Of a DNA stretch of 64,000 nt, positions 27,088-37,367 are shown in pieces. A program made the translations under genes and the position numbers. The notes under the pieces were generated by a model. The model was not told the origin of the DNA and made no database searches. It saw nothing but the letters and a program-made list of their open reading frames with translations. The number at the start of each line of letters is the position of its first letter. Positions within the stretch are counted from its first letter, which is position 1. The DNA lies in NCBI GenBank assembly GCA_905208635.1, contig CAJLPX010000001.1, positions 124,001-188,000 on the forward strand. Direction: 5' to 3'. Source of the DNA: an uncultured Collinsella sp. (GTDB lineage Bacteria; Actinomycetota; Coriobacteriia; Coriobacteriales; Coriobacteriaceae).

Positions 27088-28107
27088 CTATCCCAACTGG
27101 AAGAACAGAGCAAGGCCAACGGCACCAAATGCCGCAGCGATAATCCAAAAACGGATGACGACCTTGGTCTCGGCCCAACCCTTCTTTTCGAAATGATGAT
27201 GGATGGGCGCCATAAGGAAGACGCGCTTGTGCGTAAAGTGGAAGTAGACAACCTGAATCATGACCGACAGGGTCTCAACGATAAACAGGCCGCCGATGAT
27301 GAGGGAGACGACCTCGGTGTTAGTCATGATGGACGTACAGGCAAACGCGGCGCCCAGAGCAAGCGAGCCGGTATCACCCATAAAGATGCTCGCCGGATAG
27401 CAGTTGAACCACAGAAAGCCCAAGCAGGCACCGGCACACGCGGTGCAGAAGATGGACAGGTTCACGTCTCCGTGCAAAAACGCCATGGCAGCCATGGCGA
27501 GCATGGCGATCATGGAGGTGCCGCCAGCAAGACCGTCAAGGCCATCGGTCAGGTTCACGGCATTAGAAAGACCGGCAATCATCAGCCAGCAAAAGACAAT
27601 ATAGAGCCACGGGAACGAATAGCCGCAGATGGTGGTCGAAAGCACGCCAAGGTCGATCGTCAACCCACCGGGAAAACGAATCTCGGGGGCGACACCGCAC
27701 CAGTTGACGGCAAGTACCGTAAAGGTGACACAGATAATGGTTAGGCCGATCATCTTGGCATGGGGCGTCAGACCGAGCGAGCGCCCATGCGTAACGGAGG
27801 TCAGGTCGTCGATCAGGCCCAGCACGCCGGTCGCCAGCGTGGCGAGCAGCACGAGTACGAGCTCGGTGGTGAGCTTGCCCATCAGCAGGCAGGTCAGCGA
27901 GATCGCGACGAGGATGACAACGCCACCCATGGTGGGCGTTCCCTGCTTAACCAAATGACGCTTGGGGCCGTCGGCACGAACCTGCTGGCCGATACCCTCG
28001 ACCTTGAGCAGCTTGATCCACCACGGCATGAGCAGCAGCGCAATGGCTGCGGCGATGCCAAGCCCCAAAAAAGCCTGATACGTTGGATACGAGGGATTGC
28101 CGAACAT
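27088..28107 (-). CDS. mraY: Phospho-MurNAc-pentapeptide transferase MraY
   Basis: The 339-residue polytopic enzyme transfers phospho-MurNAc-pentapeptide to undecaprenyl phosphate, making lipid I. It has about ten membrane segments and the MraY motifs QVRADGPKRHLVKQGTPTMG, NLTDGLDGLAGG with catalytic Asp residues, ASIFMGDTGSLALG, and the MAPIHHHFEKKGW signature. It lies 3 nt after the murF stop. Confidence 0.98.
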   Translation of the reverse strand: MFGNPSYPTYQAFLGLGIAAAIALLLMPWWIKLLKVEGIGQQVRADGPKRHLVKQGTPTMGGVVILVAISLTCLLMGKLTTELVLVLLATLATGVLGLIDDLTSVTHGRSLGLTPHAKMIGLTIICVTFTVLAVNWCGVAPEIRFPGGLTIDLGVLSTTICGYSFPWLYIVFCWLMIAGLSNAVNLTDGLDGLAGGTSMIAMLAMAAMAFLHGDVNLSIFCTACAGACLGFLWFNCYPASIFMGDTGSLALGAAFACTSIMTNTEVVSLIIGGLFIVETLSVMIQVVYFHFTHKRVFLMAPIHHHFEKKGWAETKVVIRFWIIAAAFGAVGLALFFQLG

Positions 28108-28110
28108 GGG

Positions 28111-29535
28111 CTAGCACACACCTTCCACAAAGCGGTCGAGCTCAACAAAGCGGGAACCCTTGACCAGTACAACATCATGTTTTTCAAGCGCGCCGCCCAT
28201 GCGGTCGAGCACCTGCTGATAATCGGAGAACACCTGGATGCGGTCCTCGTCCATGCCCATCATGCGCGCGGCATCGGCCATAAGCTGGGCCAGCTCACCA
28301 CCCACGCACGCCAGCATGTCGAGCTTCTTGGCGGCGGCATAGGCGCCCACGAGCTCATGCATGCGAGGAGCCTCATCGCCCATCTCGCCCATCTCGCCCA
28401 GGATCGCCATGCGAGACCCCGTGCACGAAAGCGAGCACAGCAGATCGAGGCCGGCTGCCATCGATTCGGCGCTGGCGTTATAGGAATCGTCGATGATGCG
28501 TGCACCGCTCTTGGCGCGCTTGATCTCCTGGCGGTGCCTGGTGATCGTAAGACCCCTAAAGGCAGCATCGATCTGCTCGGGCGTCACGCCCAGGCGATAG
28601 GCAACCGCGGCGGCCTTAACGGCATTAGGAACGGACTGCACGCCGGGGATGGCAAGCATGGTATCGATTGTCTCGCCCTGACCAAAATCGAGCGTAAAGA
28701 CCGGACGGCCCTCGTCATCAACACGAATGTCGCGGGCGCGGACCTCATCATCGTCCGAGACACCGGCCAGCATCACGTCGATGCCAGCAGGCTGGGCGAA
28801 CGTATCGCGAATGAACGGCGTAAAGTCGTCCTCGCCGCCCAAAACCAGCAGCGACGAATAGTCGCCGGCGGCGCACATGCCCTGGACAATCTCGGACTTG
28901 GCGCGGGCGATGTTCTCGCGGCTGCCCAAAATACCGATATGAGAGGTGCCGATCTTGCTCACGATGGCAAAGTTGGGATTGGCGGACCGGGAAAGGCGCT
29001 CGATCTCGTGGAAATGGTTCATGCCCATCTCGAGCACCAAGACCTCGGTATCGGCCGGAGCGGAAAGCACCGTGAGCGGCATGCCGATCAGGTTATTGAA
29101 ATTGCCCTTGGTGGCCCAGACACGATAGCGCTTGGCGAGCACAGCGGCGAGCACGTCCTTGGTCGTCGTCTTGCCGATGGAACCGGTAATACCAACGACC
29201 AGGCAGCCAAGCTCCAGGCGGTACGCGTGCGCCAAACGCAGCAGAAACTCCTCGGGATCATCAGTCAGCAGGATGGCGCAGCCCTTGTCCTGCGCCAGCG
29301 AGACCAGCTCGGCCTCGGGCTCACGCGTCATCACGACGGCGCCGGCACCCGACTGGACGGCACGGGAAGCAAAATCATTGCCGTCGACGTTTTCACCGGG
29401 AAAGGCGACGAAAATCGTTCCTTCCTCGACCTGGCGCGAGTCGATAACGCACCCGCGGCATACCCGATCGACTTCTCCCGTCACGGTTCGGGCCCCTGTT
29501 GCGGCCGCGAGGTTGTTGACGGCGATCTCTATCAT
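28111..29535 (-). CDS. murF: UDP-MurNAc-tripeptide--D-alanyl-D-alanine ligase MurF
   Basis: The 474-residue Mur ligase adds D-Ala-D-Ala. It has the N-terminal SRQVEEGTIFVAFPGENVDGND domain, ATP loop GITGSIGKTTTKD, ATKGNFNNLIGMPLT and the DDSYNASAESM motif. The ATG follows GGGGAG. In most dcw clusters murE lies between ftsI and murF; here only a 127-nt gap exists, holding a TACAAT that could be an internal -10. Confidence 0.96.
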   Translation of the reverse strand: MIEIAVNNLAAATGARTVTGEVDRVCRGCVIDSRQVEEGTIFVAFPGENVDGNDFASRAVQSGAGAVVMTREPEAELVSLAQDKGCAILLTDDPEEFLLRLAHAYRLELGCLVVGITGSIGKTTTKDVLAAVLAKRYRVWATKGNFNNLIGMPLTVLSAPADTEVLVLEMGMNHFHEIERLSRSANPNFAIVSKIGTSHIGILGSRENIARAKSEIVQGMCAAGDYSSLLVLGGEDDFTPFIRDTFAQPAGIDVMLAGVSDDDEVRARDIRVDDEGRPVFTLDFGQGETIDTMLAIPGVQSVPNAVKAAAVAYRLGVTPEQIDAAFRGLTITRHRQEIKRAKSGARIIDDSYNASAESMAAGLDLLCSLSCTGSRMAILGEMGEMGDEAPRMHELVGAYAAAKKLDMLACVGGELAQLMADAARMMGMDEDRIQVFSDYQQVLDRMGGALEKHDVVLVKGSRFVELDRFVEGVC

Positions 29536-29662
29536 TGCAGCTCCCCTGTAAACCTAATAATGCTATCGGCGTATTGTATCCCAGCGCCGCGCATGCGTGG
29601 TGCAGGGCATGTGAACACCCCTCATATGGGACAACAAACCACGCCCCAAAGATTGTAACCCC

Positions 29663-31528
29663 CTACTTCGTGCGCGGGATGCCCAGCACGTCGAGCGCGT
29701 TGGCCATAATGGACTGGAACGGCACCGCAGCGGCATCTGAGCCGCTCGGCGTTCCGTCGAGCGTGATATAGCACAGCACCTTGGGTGATTGTGCCGGCGC
29801 AAAGCCCATAAAGGACGACATGTAGTTCTCCTTGAGGTAGCCGCCGTTCTCGTCGGCACGTTCGGCCGTACCGGTCTTACCCGCCACGTCATAGCCGTCA
29901 ACCGCGCCGCCAACGCCCGTTCCCTCGGACACGACCGTCTGCATGCACGATGTCACCTGCGATGCGGCATCCTCCGAAATCGCGCGCTCACCTTCGCCCC
30001 AGTCCTTCTCGTCGCCTTTGCTGGACTTATAGAAGTGCGGGGTCATCATCACGCCGCCGTTGGCGATGCCGCCCACGGCACGTGCGATCTCAATCGGCGA
30101 GACAGACAGCGCCTGTCCAAAGCTCATCGAGCCCAGCGTGGCGCCGTCATACTGGTCACGCTCCTTGACGATGCCCAGGCTCTCGCCCGGAAAATCGACA
30201 CCCGAGCTGTGACCGATGCCCCACTTGTCCACATAGGCGGCAAAGTCATCGGCACCGATCTTGCGCCCCACCAGGACAAAGCCCACGTTGGACGAACGGC
30301 GCATCATCTCGCGCACATCCATGGTCATGGCATAGTCGCGCTTGTCGGCATCGGTGACGGTATCGTCGCCCACCTTGATGCTCGCCGGCACCTCAAACGA
30401 CGTGCTCGATCGCACGACGCCCAAGTCGAAGCCGGCGCCCGCCACGAGTGTCTTAAAGACCGAGCCGGGCTCGTAGGCGTCGGTGACCAGGCGCAGGTTC
30501 ATATCCTCGGTCTTGGCGTTTTCCAGATCGGTCTGGTCGTAGGTCGGATACGAGCAGGCGGCGAGAATTTCACCGGTCGTGGGGTCGGTGACCAAAGCCG
30601 AGCCGTTCTTGGCCTTTGTCTTCTCGACAGCCTCTGCTAGGGCATCCTCGGCCGCACGCTGGATATTGACATCGAGCGTCGTCACGATATCAACGCCGTC
30701 GACCGCAGCCACCTTTTTATAGGCACCGCCCGCGATATAGCTGCCGTCCCTCGCGCGCTCGCGTACAAGAGAACCGTTCGTGCCGGTCAGAAGCTTGTTG
30801 TATTGCTTTTCGAGACCAGTCAAGCCGTCGTTGTCTACATTCACTACACCCAGCACCTGCGATGCCAGATTGCCGTATGGATATACGCGCTTCATGGCCT
30901 GCTCAAAAAGCACGCCGGGCAGGTTCTTCTTCTCCAGCGCCGCAGCGTCGTCTTCGTCCACCTGGCGCTTGATATACACCCAGGTTCCATCGGACTCAAC
31001 GAGCTTGCGGCAGGTCTTTTTATCGATTCCAGTTGCCTTGACCAGCGCCGACACCGTCTTGTCAACATCCTCGACAAGCTGCGGGTTCACAGCGATGTTG
31101 CGACATTCGACCGACGACGCCAGCACGTTACCGTTGCGGTCGTAGATGGTGCCACGTTTGGCATAGAGGGTCTGCGCAAGCAGGCGACGCGCATCGGCAC
31201 GCTCGCGCAGTTTATCGGCTTCGACAATTTGATAGTCGGCAAGGCGAAAGACGCCCAAGCCCAAGCCAAGCCCAATGAATCCCATGACGGCTTTGCGGCG
31301 AGGCAGCGGCGTGCCTGTGAGCCATTCGGTCGACGAACTCTTGCGCGACCTAGTGTTATGCACTTGAGGGCCGCCCGAGCCGCGAAGTCGCGACGCCGGG
31401 TCGTTGCCACGGGACTGCCCGGCGTTGTAAGATTGCCGACCCGTTCCTTGATAACCAGAACGTCCCCGCGACGAGGGACGTCCAGAACCGCGGCCCCCGT
31501 CGGAACCGCGGCGATAGTCATTTGTCAT
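29663..31528 (-). CDS. ftsI: Septal peptidoglycan transpeptidase FtsI (class B PBP)
   Basis: FtsI cross-links septal peptidoglycan. The 621-residue protein has a disordered Arg/Ser/Gly-rich cytoplasmic start (1-75), one membrane segment (about 80-97), a dimerisation domain with RGTIYDRNGNVLA, and the transpeptidase motifs Ser356-X-X-Lys359 (SVFK), Ser412-Ser-Asn414 and Lys551-Thr-Gly-Thr. There are no PASTA repeats. It follows the ftsL-like gene by 17 nt. Confidence 0.96.
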   Translation of the reverse strand: MTNDYRRGSDGGRGSGRPSSRGRSGYQGTGRQSYNAGQSRGNDPASRLRGSGGPQVHNTRSRKSSSTEWLTGTPLPRRKAVMGFIGLGLGLGVFRLADYQIVEADKLRERADARRLLAQTLYAKRGTIYDRNGNVLASSVECRNIAVNPQLVEDVDKTVSALVKATGIDKKTCRKLVESDGTWVYIKRQVDEDDAAALEKKNLPGVLFEQAMKRVYPYGNLASQVLGVVNVDNDGLTGLEKQYNKLLTGTNGSLVRERARDGSYIAGGAYKKVAAVDGVDIVTTLDVNIQRAAEDALAEAVEKTKAKNGSALVTDPTTGEILAACSYPTYDQTDLENAKTEDMNLRLVTDAYEPGSVFKTLVAGAGFDLGVVRSSTSFEVPASIKVGDDTVTDADKRDYAMTMDVREMMRRSSNVGFVLVGRKIGADDFAAYVDKWGIGHSSGVDFPGESLGIVKERDQYDGATLGSMSFGQALSVSPIEIARAVGGIANGGVMMTPHFYKSSKGDEKDWGEGERAISEDAASQVTSCMQTVVSEGTGVGGAVDGYDVAGKTGTAERADENGGYLKENYMSSFMGFAPAQSPKVLCYITLDGTPSGSDAAAVPFQSIMANALDVLGIPRTK

Positions 31529-31545
31529 ACTCAGCTACCGTCTTG

Positions 31546-32016
31546 CTACTGAGCGGTCGCGGTCGCGTTGGCGCCCGCGGCTGCATCCTGCGAAAAGTCA
31601 AGTGTAACGCTCTCGCTGGGCTCCACCATGCCATAAGCGCCCGCAAGGTCGCGAATGCGCGTGTCGGCGCCATAGACCGAATGCATGACCTCCAGGTCGG
31701 AGCTCTCATCGGTCGCCTTTTCGAGCGTGTTGGTAAGCTCGGCGTTGCTGTTGAGCACCTGGGCCGTAACGCCGGCGAGCGCCACGCGGGCGACGCCGAT
31801 CGTCATGAAGATAGCCGCAATGATGCAAAACGTTTTAAGAACGCTCATGAAAACCGGGCTTACCGCCTGGTTTGCCTGACGGCCCGCGCCCGTGTAGACA
31901 TCAAAGCGCGGCGTGCGCTGCTCACGGGGAGCAACGGGGGCCTGCGGCGTCTCACGATAGGCGGGCATGGCGTTCATATCATAGGCGAGTGCTGCGTTTG
32001 AAGTGTTGTAGCCCAT
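31546..32016 (-). CDS. ftsL: FtsL-like septum protein
   Basis: The assignment rests on position between rsmH and ftsI and on topology, as FtsL sequences are poorly conserved. The 156-residue protein has a polar cytoplasmic part (1-55), one membrane segment (about 57-80), and an extracytoplasmic stretch with a short heptad-like coiled coil (about 85-110), ending in an Ala/Thr-rich tail. A GGGAGGCGG ribosome-binding site lies before the ATG. FtsL would bridge FtsQ/FtsB to FtsW-FtsI. Confidence 0.75.
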   Translation of the reverse strand: MGYNTSNAALAYDMNAMPAYRETPQAPVAPREQRTPRFDVYTGAGRQANQAVSPVFMSVLKTFCIIAAIFMTIGVARVALAGVTAQVLNSNAELTNTLEKATDESSDLEVMHSVYGADTRIRDLAGAYGMVEPSESVTLDFSQDAAAGANATATAQ

Positions 32017-32106
32017 GATATGCCGCCTCCCATCCCGAGTACGTTGGTAGTGTGTTTAAGCTTCGTTTATGGTGCGAGCGGGAGGTCCAATATCGCGCGG
32101 TCGCGC

Positions 32107-33072
32107 CTACAGACGCTGCGCCACGCGGATTTTGGCTGATCTCGCCCGAGGGTTGCGCTCAACCTCATCAGGCTGGGCAACCAGGGGTTTGCGGGTGATG
32201 ACCTTGAGTATCGGCACGTTGCCGCACACGCACACCGGAATCTCCGGCGGACACGTGCACCCCTGGCTCATCTCCTTAAAGTGGTTCTTTACGATACGGT
32301 CCTCGAGCGAGTGATACGAAATGACGCAGATACGTCCGCCCGGGTTGAGCCACCTGGTGGCGGCATCAAGCCCTCGTTCGAGCACATCGAGCTCGTGATT
32401 GACCTCGATGCGAATGGCCTGGAAACTTTTCTTGGCCGGGTGTCCACCATGCCGACGAGCGGCAGCTGGGATACCCGCCTTGATGATCTCGACAAATTGG
32501 CCGGTGGTTTCGATCGGTTCTTGCTCGCGGCGGCGCACGATCTCGCGCGCGATCTGCGAGGCGAACTTCTCTTCGCCGTAGACGCGTAGAATCCGGGCGA
32601 GGTCGTGTTCGTTATAGGTGTTGATGACCTCAGCTGCGTTTAAGGTGTTATTGCCCGGATCCATCCGCATGTCCAATGGGGCGTCCTCGTTATACGAAAA
32701 GCCCCTGCCAGGGATATCGAGTTGCGGCGACGAAACGCCCAAGTCGAACAGGAAGCCATCGACCCCGGGCACCTCGGCCGAGCAAAGCAGCTCGTCCAAG
32801 TCGCCGAAGTTGCCCTTCAGCAGCTGGTGCGGAACGCCGGGAACCTCGCGGTCCAGACGGGCGCCAGCGGCCTCGAGGGCCATGTCGTCCTGATCGACGC
32901 CGAGCAAAAGGCCCGTCTCCCCCACCTGTGCGGCCATCTTTACCGAATGGCCGGCACCGCCAAGGGTGCAATCGCAGACAACGGAGCCGCTCTTTAGCTG
33001 CAGCGACTCAAGCACTTCGCCGAGCATGACAGGTTCATGCCGATATTCTTGTGTCAAGATCCCACGCTCCAT
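32107..33072 (-). CDS. rsmH: 16S rRNA (cytosine(1402)-N4)-methyltransferase RsmH
   Basis: The 321-residue SAM-dependent enzyme methylates C1402 of 16S rRNA. Family motifs are HEPVMLGEVLE, DCTLGGAGHS, GVDQDDMALEAA, FDLGVSSPQLD, AFQAIRIEVN-like (SFQAIRIEVNHEL) and ISYHSLEDRIVKNHF. It follows mraZ by 20 nt in the canonical dcw order. Confidence 0.97.
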   Translation of the reverse strand: MERGILTQEYRHEPVMLGEVLESLQLKSGSVVCDCTLGGAGHSVKMAAQVGETGLLLGVDQDDMALEAAGARLDREVPGVPHQLLKGNFGDLDELLCSAEVPGVDGFLFDLGVSSPQLDIPGRGFSYNEDAPLDMRMDPGNNTLNAAEVINTYNEHDLARILRVYGEEKFASQIAREIVRRREQEPIETTGQFVEIIKAGIPAAARRHGGHPAKKSFQAIRIEVNHELDVLERGLDAATRWLNPGGRICVISYHSLEDRIVKNHFKEMSQGCTCPPEIPVCVCGNVPILKVITRKPLVAQPDEVERNPRARSAKIRVAQRL

Positions 33073-33092
33073 CCGTTACCCGTGCCTTGCCC

Positions 33093-33527
33093 TTACGAGA
33101 AGAAGAGGTCCAGCAGGGCCTCATCGTCATCGTCCTCATCGGCCGCGGCGCGATCCCAAACCTCAAGGTGGTCGTAGTTGCCCACAACCGTGACCTCGCG
33201 GTCGAGATTCGCCTGCTTGCGGAGAGACTCGGAAAGACCGATACGACCGGCGCTGTCCACATCCATCGACGTGGTGCGCTTGTTGATCGCCCTCATGAGC
33301 TTCTGGTCGTTAATGTCACGCGGGTTAAAACCCTCGTGGTCCTCACGACCCGCGAAGAGTCCTTCGACCCACTTATCGAAGGCCTCGGCAGAGAACACGT
33401 ACAGAGCATCGACATCCAGGGCTTTGAACACGCGAACGTGCTCTCCAAGCTCCTCGCGAAGGGGTGCAGGCAGGGACAGACGACCTTTTGCATCGAGATT
33501 GCGCTCGTATGCACCAGTCATTCCCAT
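33093..33527 (-). CDS. mraZ: Transcriptional regulator MraZ
   Basis: The 144-residue AbrB-like protein has two MraZ repeats, each with a DxxGR element: LDAKGRLSLPAPLREEL near residue 11 and MDVDSAGRIGLSESLRKQA near residue 80. MraZ represses its own dcw operon by binding repeated G-rich boxes upstream. Such boxes are present at 33632-33668. The ATG at 33527 follows GGGAGGG. The C-terminus is a 25-residue acidic tail. Confidence 0.96.
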   Translation of the reverse strand: MGMTGAYERNLDAKGRLSLPAPLREELGEHVRVFKALDVDALYVFSAEAFDKWVEGLFAGREDHEGFNPRDINDQKLMRAINKRTTSMDVDSAGRIGLSESLRKQANLDREVTVVGNYDHLEVWDRAAADEDDDDEALLDLFFS

Positions 33528-33631
33528 GTGCGCCCTCCCCTCGGTTACTCAGATGGCACGTACGCGGGGAACCACCCCGCCTGTCGACGTCATCAATAAT
33601 ATGGGGAACCGCCCCATTTTTCAACACCTTT

Positions 33632-33668
33632 CCCCACCCCTTCCCCCACCCCTCCCCACCATTCCACC
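33632..33668 (-). promoter_or_regulatory. Candidate MraZ operator repeats
   Basis: On the minus strand GTGGGG occurs three times (plus-strand CCCCAC at 33632, 33644 and 33654), 10 to 12 bp apart, with a degenerate fourth (GTGGAA, near 33662). Known MraZ boxes are direct repeats of a TGGGA/GTGGG core at a similar period in front of mraZ. They lie just after the predicted transcription start. Confidence 0.75.
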
Positions 33669-33676
33669 CCCAATAT

Positions 33677-33705
33677 GTTGTAAAACACCCCCGAGCATAT
33701 GTTCG
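33677..33705 (-). promoter_or_regulatory. Predicted dcw promoter with LexA-like box
   Basis: On the minus strand CGAACA (-35, 33700-33705) and TACAAC (-10, 33677-33682) are 17 bp apart. The -35 is part of CGAACATATGCTCG (33692-33705), which differs at one base from the Gram-positive LexA consensus site CGAACATATGTTCG. The repeat CAATATGTTGT flanks the site (33671 and 33712). Confidence 0.5.
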
Positions 33706-33768
33706 AAAACACAATATGTTGTGTTTACAGCAACGGCGGGATGCCACCTGTGGCACCCCGCCTTTCAA

Positions 33769-33794
33769 CCTCAACCTTCAAGTTGACCTTGAGG
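33769..33794. promoter_or_regulatory. MerR-type dyad upstream of mraZ
   Basis: A 26-bp interrupted palindrome, CCTCAA to TTGAGG outside and TCAAGTTGA inside. It contains AACCTTCAAGTTGA, nearly the same 14-mer as before ftsZ. It is about 250 nt upstream of mraZ, so its target promoter is unclear. Confidence 0.4.
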
Positions 33795-33891
33795 CGATTT
33801 TTGCGTCCCTTTACATGCCGTTCACATCGCCCCCAAACTCCCCCACCCAAGGCACATGCGGCCCGCCACCGCGACGACAAGTGGCAAAAAT

Positions 33892-33955
33892 GGGACGGGC
33901 CCCAGATTGCCCATGCGCGCGCAAAAGCACGCCGCGGCAATCTGGGGCCCGTCCC
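33892..33955. repeat. Long inverted repeat IR-3 (20-bp perfect arms)
   Basis: Positions 33892-33911 are the exact reverse complement of 33936-33955, with a 24-nt loop. It begins 34 nt after the xerD stop. No U-run follows on the minus strand. The remainder of the 461-nt gap down to mraZ holds the regulatory sites listed here. Confidence 0.95.
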
Positions 33956-33988
33956 CAAATACCTATAGATATGCAGGCCAGCGATGTG

Positions 33989-34930
33989 TTAACGATGTGC
34001 CAGCGGGTGCGCCGCCAGATAGACCTCGGTCAGTTGCGTACGATCGACATGCGTGTAGACCTGCGTGGTCGATATATCGGCATGTCCCAAGATCTCCTGT
34101 AGCACACGGAGGTCTGCACCGCCCGCAAGCATATGGGTGGCAAAGGAGTGACGCAGCGTATGGGGATGGAGTCCCACCAGCCCCACCTGGCGCCCGTAGC
34201 GCTCACAGATGGCATGGATGCCCTGGCGCGACAGACGGCGGCCGTTCTTATTTAAAAAGACCGCCGAGGTCTCGGTTCCGTGGGCATGGGCCGCCAAGCG
34301 AGAACGCCCCTTAGTTATATAGCGCGTCAGAGCTCGCGCCGCGCTTCCCACCAACGGGGACAGGCGTTCCTTTGAGCCCTTACCGCGAACGAGCACAAAG
34401 CCATCGTCGATATGGATATCGCCCACATCGAGCCCCACCAACTCACTCACACGCAAGCCGCATCCGTAGAGCACTTCCAAGATGGCATGGTCGCGCAAGC
34501 CCATCTCGCCCTCGGGGAAGTCTTGATCGAGCAGCGCCGAGACATCCTCCACCGATAGATACTCCGGCAAACGCTCAGCCTTTTTAGGCAGGCGCAACGC
34601 CGCCGTTGGATTTTGGGCCACAATCCCATCGCGCACCAAAAAGGCATGCAGGCCCTTCACGGCCGCAAGCGCACGCTCCACCGAGGCATCGGAATAGCCC
34701 CCATCGCGACGGTCGGCGACAAAGCCCTCCACGACCTGACGAGTCACCTCATCAAAAGACATGATGCCCGCCCGCTCCAGATACGCGCAGTACGTCGTCA
34801 GGTCACGACGATAGGCCGCAATCGTGTTGCGCGCCAAACCCCGCTCGACCGCGAGATAATCGAGATACTCCCCCGCCGCCACGGCGAGCGACGAGGGAGT
34901 AGCTTCGGTATGTTCTTTGTTCGCCGGCAC
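33989..34930 (-). CDS. xerD: Site-specific tyrosine recombinase XerD/XerC type
   Basis: The 313-residue protein has a SAM-like core-binding domain (about 15-100) and the catalytic set Arg in GCGLRVSEL, Lys in GKGSKER, His-X2-Arg in HTLRHSFATHML, and His and Tyr in LGHADISTTQVYTHV. Xer recombinases resolve chromosome dimers at dif. No dif site was identified here. I chose the GTG at 34930, 2 nt after the pyrG stop; the frame is open further inside pyrG but that is a shadow. XerD versus XerC cannot be settled from this sequence alone. Confidence 0.93.
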   Translation of the reverse strand: MPANKEHTEATPSSLAVAAGEYLDYLAVERGLARNTIAAYRRDLTTYCAYLERAGIMSFDEVTRQVVEGFVADRRDGGYSDASVERALAAVKGLHAFLVRDGIVAQNPTAALRLPKKAERLPEYLSVEDVSALLDQDFPEGEMGLRDHAILEVLYGCGLRVSELVGLDVGDIHIDDGFVLVRGKGSKERLSPLVGSAARALTRYITKGRSRLAAHAHGTETSAVFLNKNGRRLSRQGIHAICERYGRQVGLVGLHPHTLRHSFATHMLAGGADLRVLQEILGHADISTTQVYTHVDRTQLTEVYLAAHPLAHR

Positions 34931-34932
34931 CC

Positions 34933-36600
<1,668 letters not shown>

Positions 36601-36718
36601 TTACCTGCGCTTCCCGTAGAAGTTGTTTATCCACATCTTACGGGTCTTCATTGTAATACTCGCGCCGCGGACCGTCCGCAATTTTTCTCGCGTGCGATTG
36701 CATTTCTCAATCTTGAAA

Positions 36719-36748
36719 CAAAACGCCGCCCGGTTTCCCAGGCGGCGT
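36719..36748 (-). terminator. Terminator of the winged-helix gene
   Basis: CGCCGCC (36724-36730) pairs with GGCGGCG (36741-36747), followed on the minus strand by TTTTGTTTC. It separates the winged-helix gene from pyrG. Confidence 0.85.
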
Positions 36749-36772
36749 CGCTATGGCAAGGGTTACATGCTG

Positions 36773-37111
36773 CTATCGATCAGCAACCTCGTCCTCAAGC
36801 ATTTCTTGAACGAGCATGCCGGTACGGACGCCCTCAAGATACCACTCACCACGTTCGGTGAGGCAAATGCCATTTGCAAGCTGACCGCCGTCGTCGCTAT
36901 AACGCGAGACGACATCAATCATACCTTCGGAATCCAAGCGATCGATTGCGGCGCGGGCACGATACGGCGAAACCCCCACGCGCTCGGCAAGCGTTTTGCG
37001 CGAGAAACCATACGGCCCGCCATTGTCTTCGGTTTGCTGGTCGATCTCCATCAACACCAGCACCTCGACACGCTTCATATCGTTGACACTCGCACGACCC
37101 TTGCCCGCCAT
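36773..37111 (-). CDS. Small winged-helix DNA-binding protein
   Basis: The 112-residue protein fits a winged helix-turn-helix: VEVLVLMEIDQQ as the first helix, SRKTLAERVGVSPYRARAAIDRL as the helix-turn-helix (about 45-68), then a wing (VVSRYSDDGGQLANGICLTERG) and a C-terminal helix suited to dimerisation. It has no ligand domain. The ATG at 37111 follows GAGGAGG; the longer frame to 37165 is unsupported. Upstream on the minus strand is TATACAAT, a likely -10. Its targets are unknown; it stands alone between terminators. Confidence 0.75.
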   Translation of the reverse strand: MAGKGRASVNDMKRVEVLVLMEIDQQTEDNGGPYGFSRKTLAERVGVSPYRARAAIDRLDSEGMIDVVSRYSDDGGQLANGICLTERGEWYLEGVRTGMLVQEMLEDEVADR

Positions 37112-37299
37112 AGCAGCCTCCTCAAACCGAGCACGAGCATCTAACGCGACGTGCGCGACCGACACACCTCACGATGGCAGGTAATATCCATCATGCGGCA
37201 TCCCGCTAAGGATGAAACAGTTACGGTTATTGTATACCGCTCAAATTGTTTCTAGGCAGGTAAACGGCTATTTTTCGCCGAAATAGGCGCTTTATTGAT

Positions 37300-37333
37300 C
37301 AAAAAGCCGTACCGGGCGCTAACCCGATACGGC
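37300..37333 (-). terminator. Terminator of the DUF1846 gene
   Basis: GCCGTATCGGG pairs with CCCGGTACGGC on the minus strand (one mismatch), followed by TTTTTG. Confidence 0.85.
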
Positions 37334-37367
37334 CAAAATGCAATGCAATTACCGCGGCGCTTCAAAC

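Noticed and set aside
25993..29658. Plus-strand frames of 583 and 632 residues antisense to murD, mraY and murF
   Set aside because: Both run across the boundaries of well-recognised genes on the other strand and show His/Arg/Gly-rich shadow composition without motifs.
33769..33794. SoxR box before mraZ
   Set aside because: It resembles CCTCAAGTTAACTTGAGG, but the spacing is too long by several bases; I kept it only as a general MerR-type dyad.
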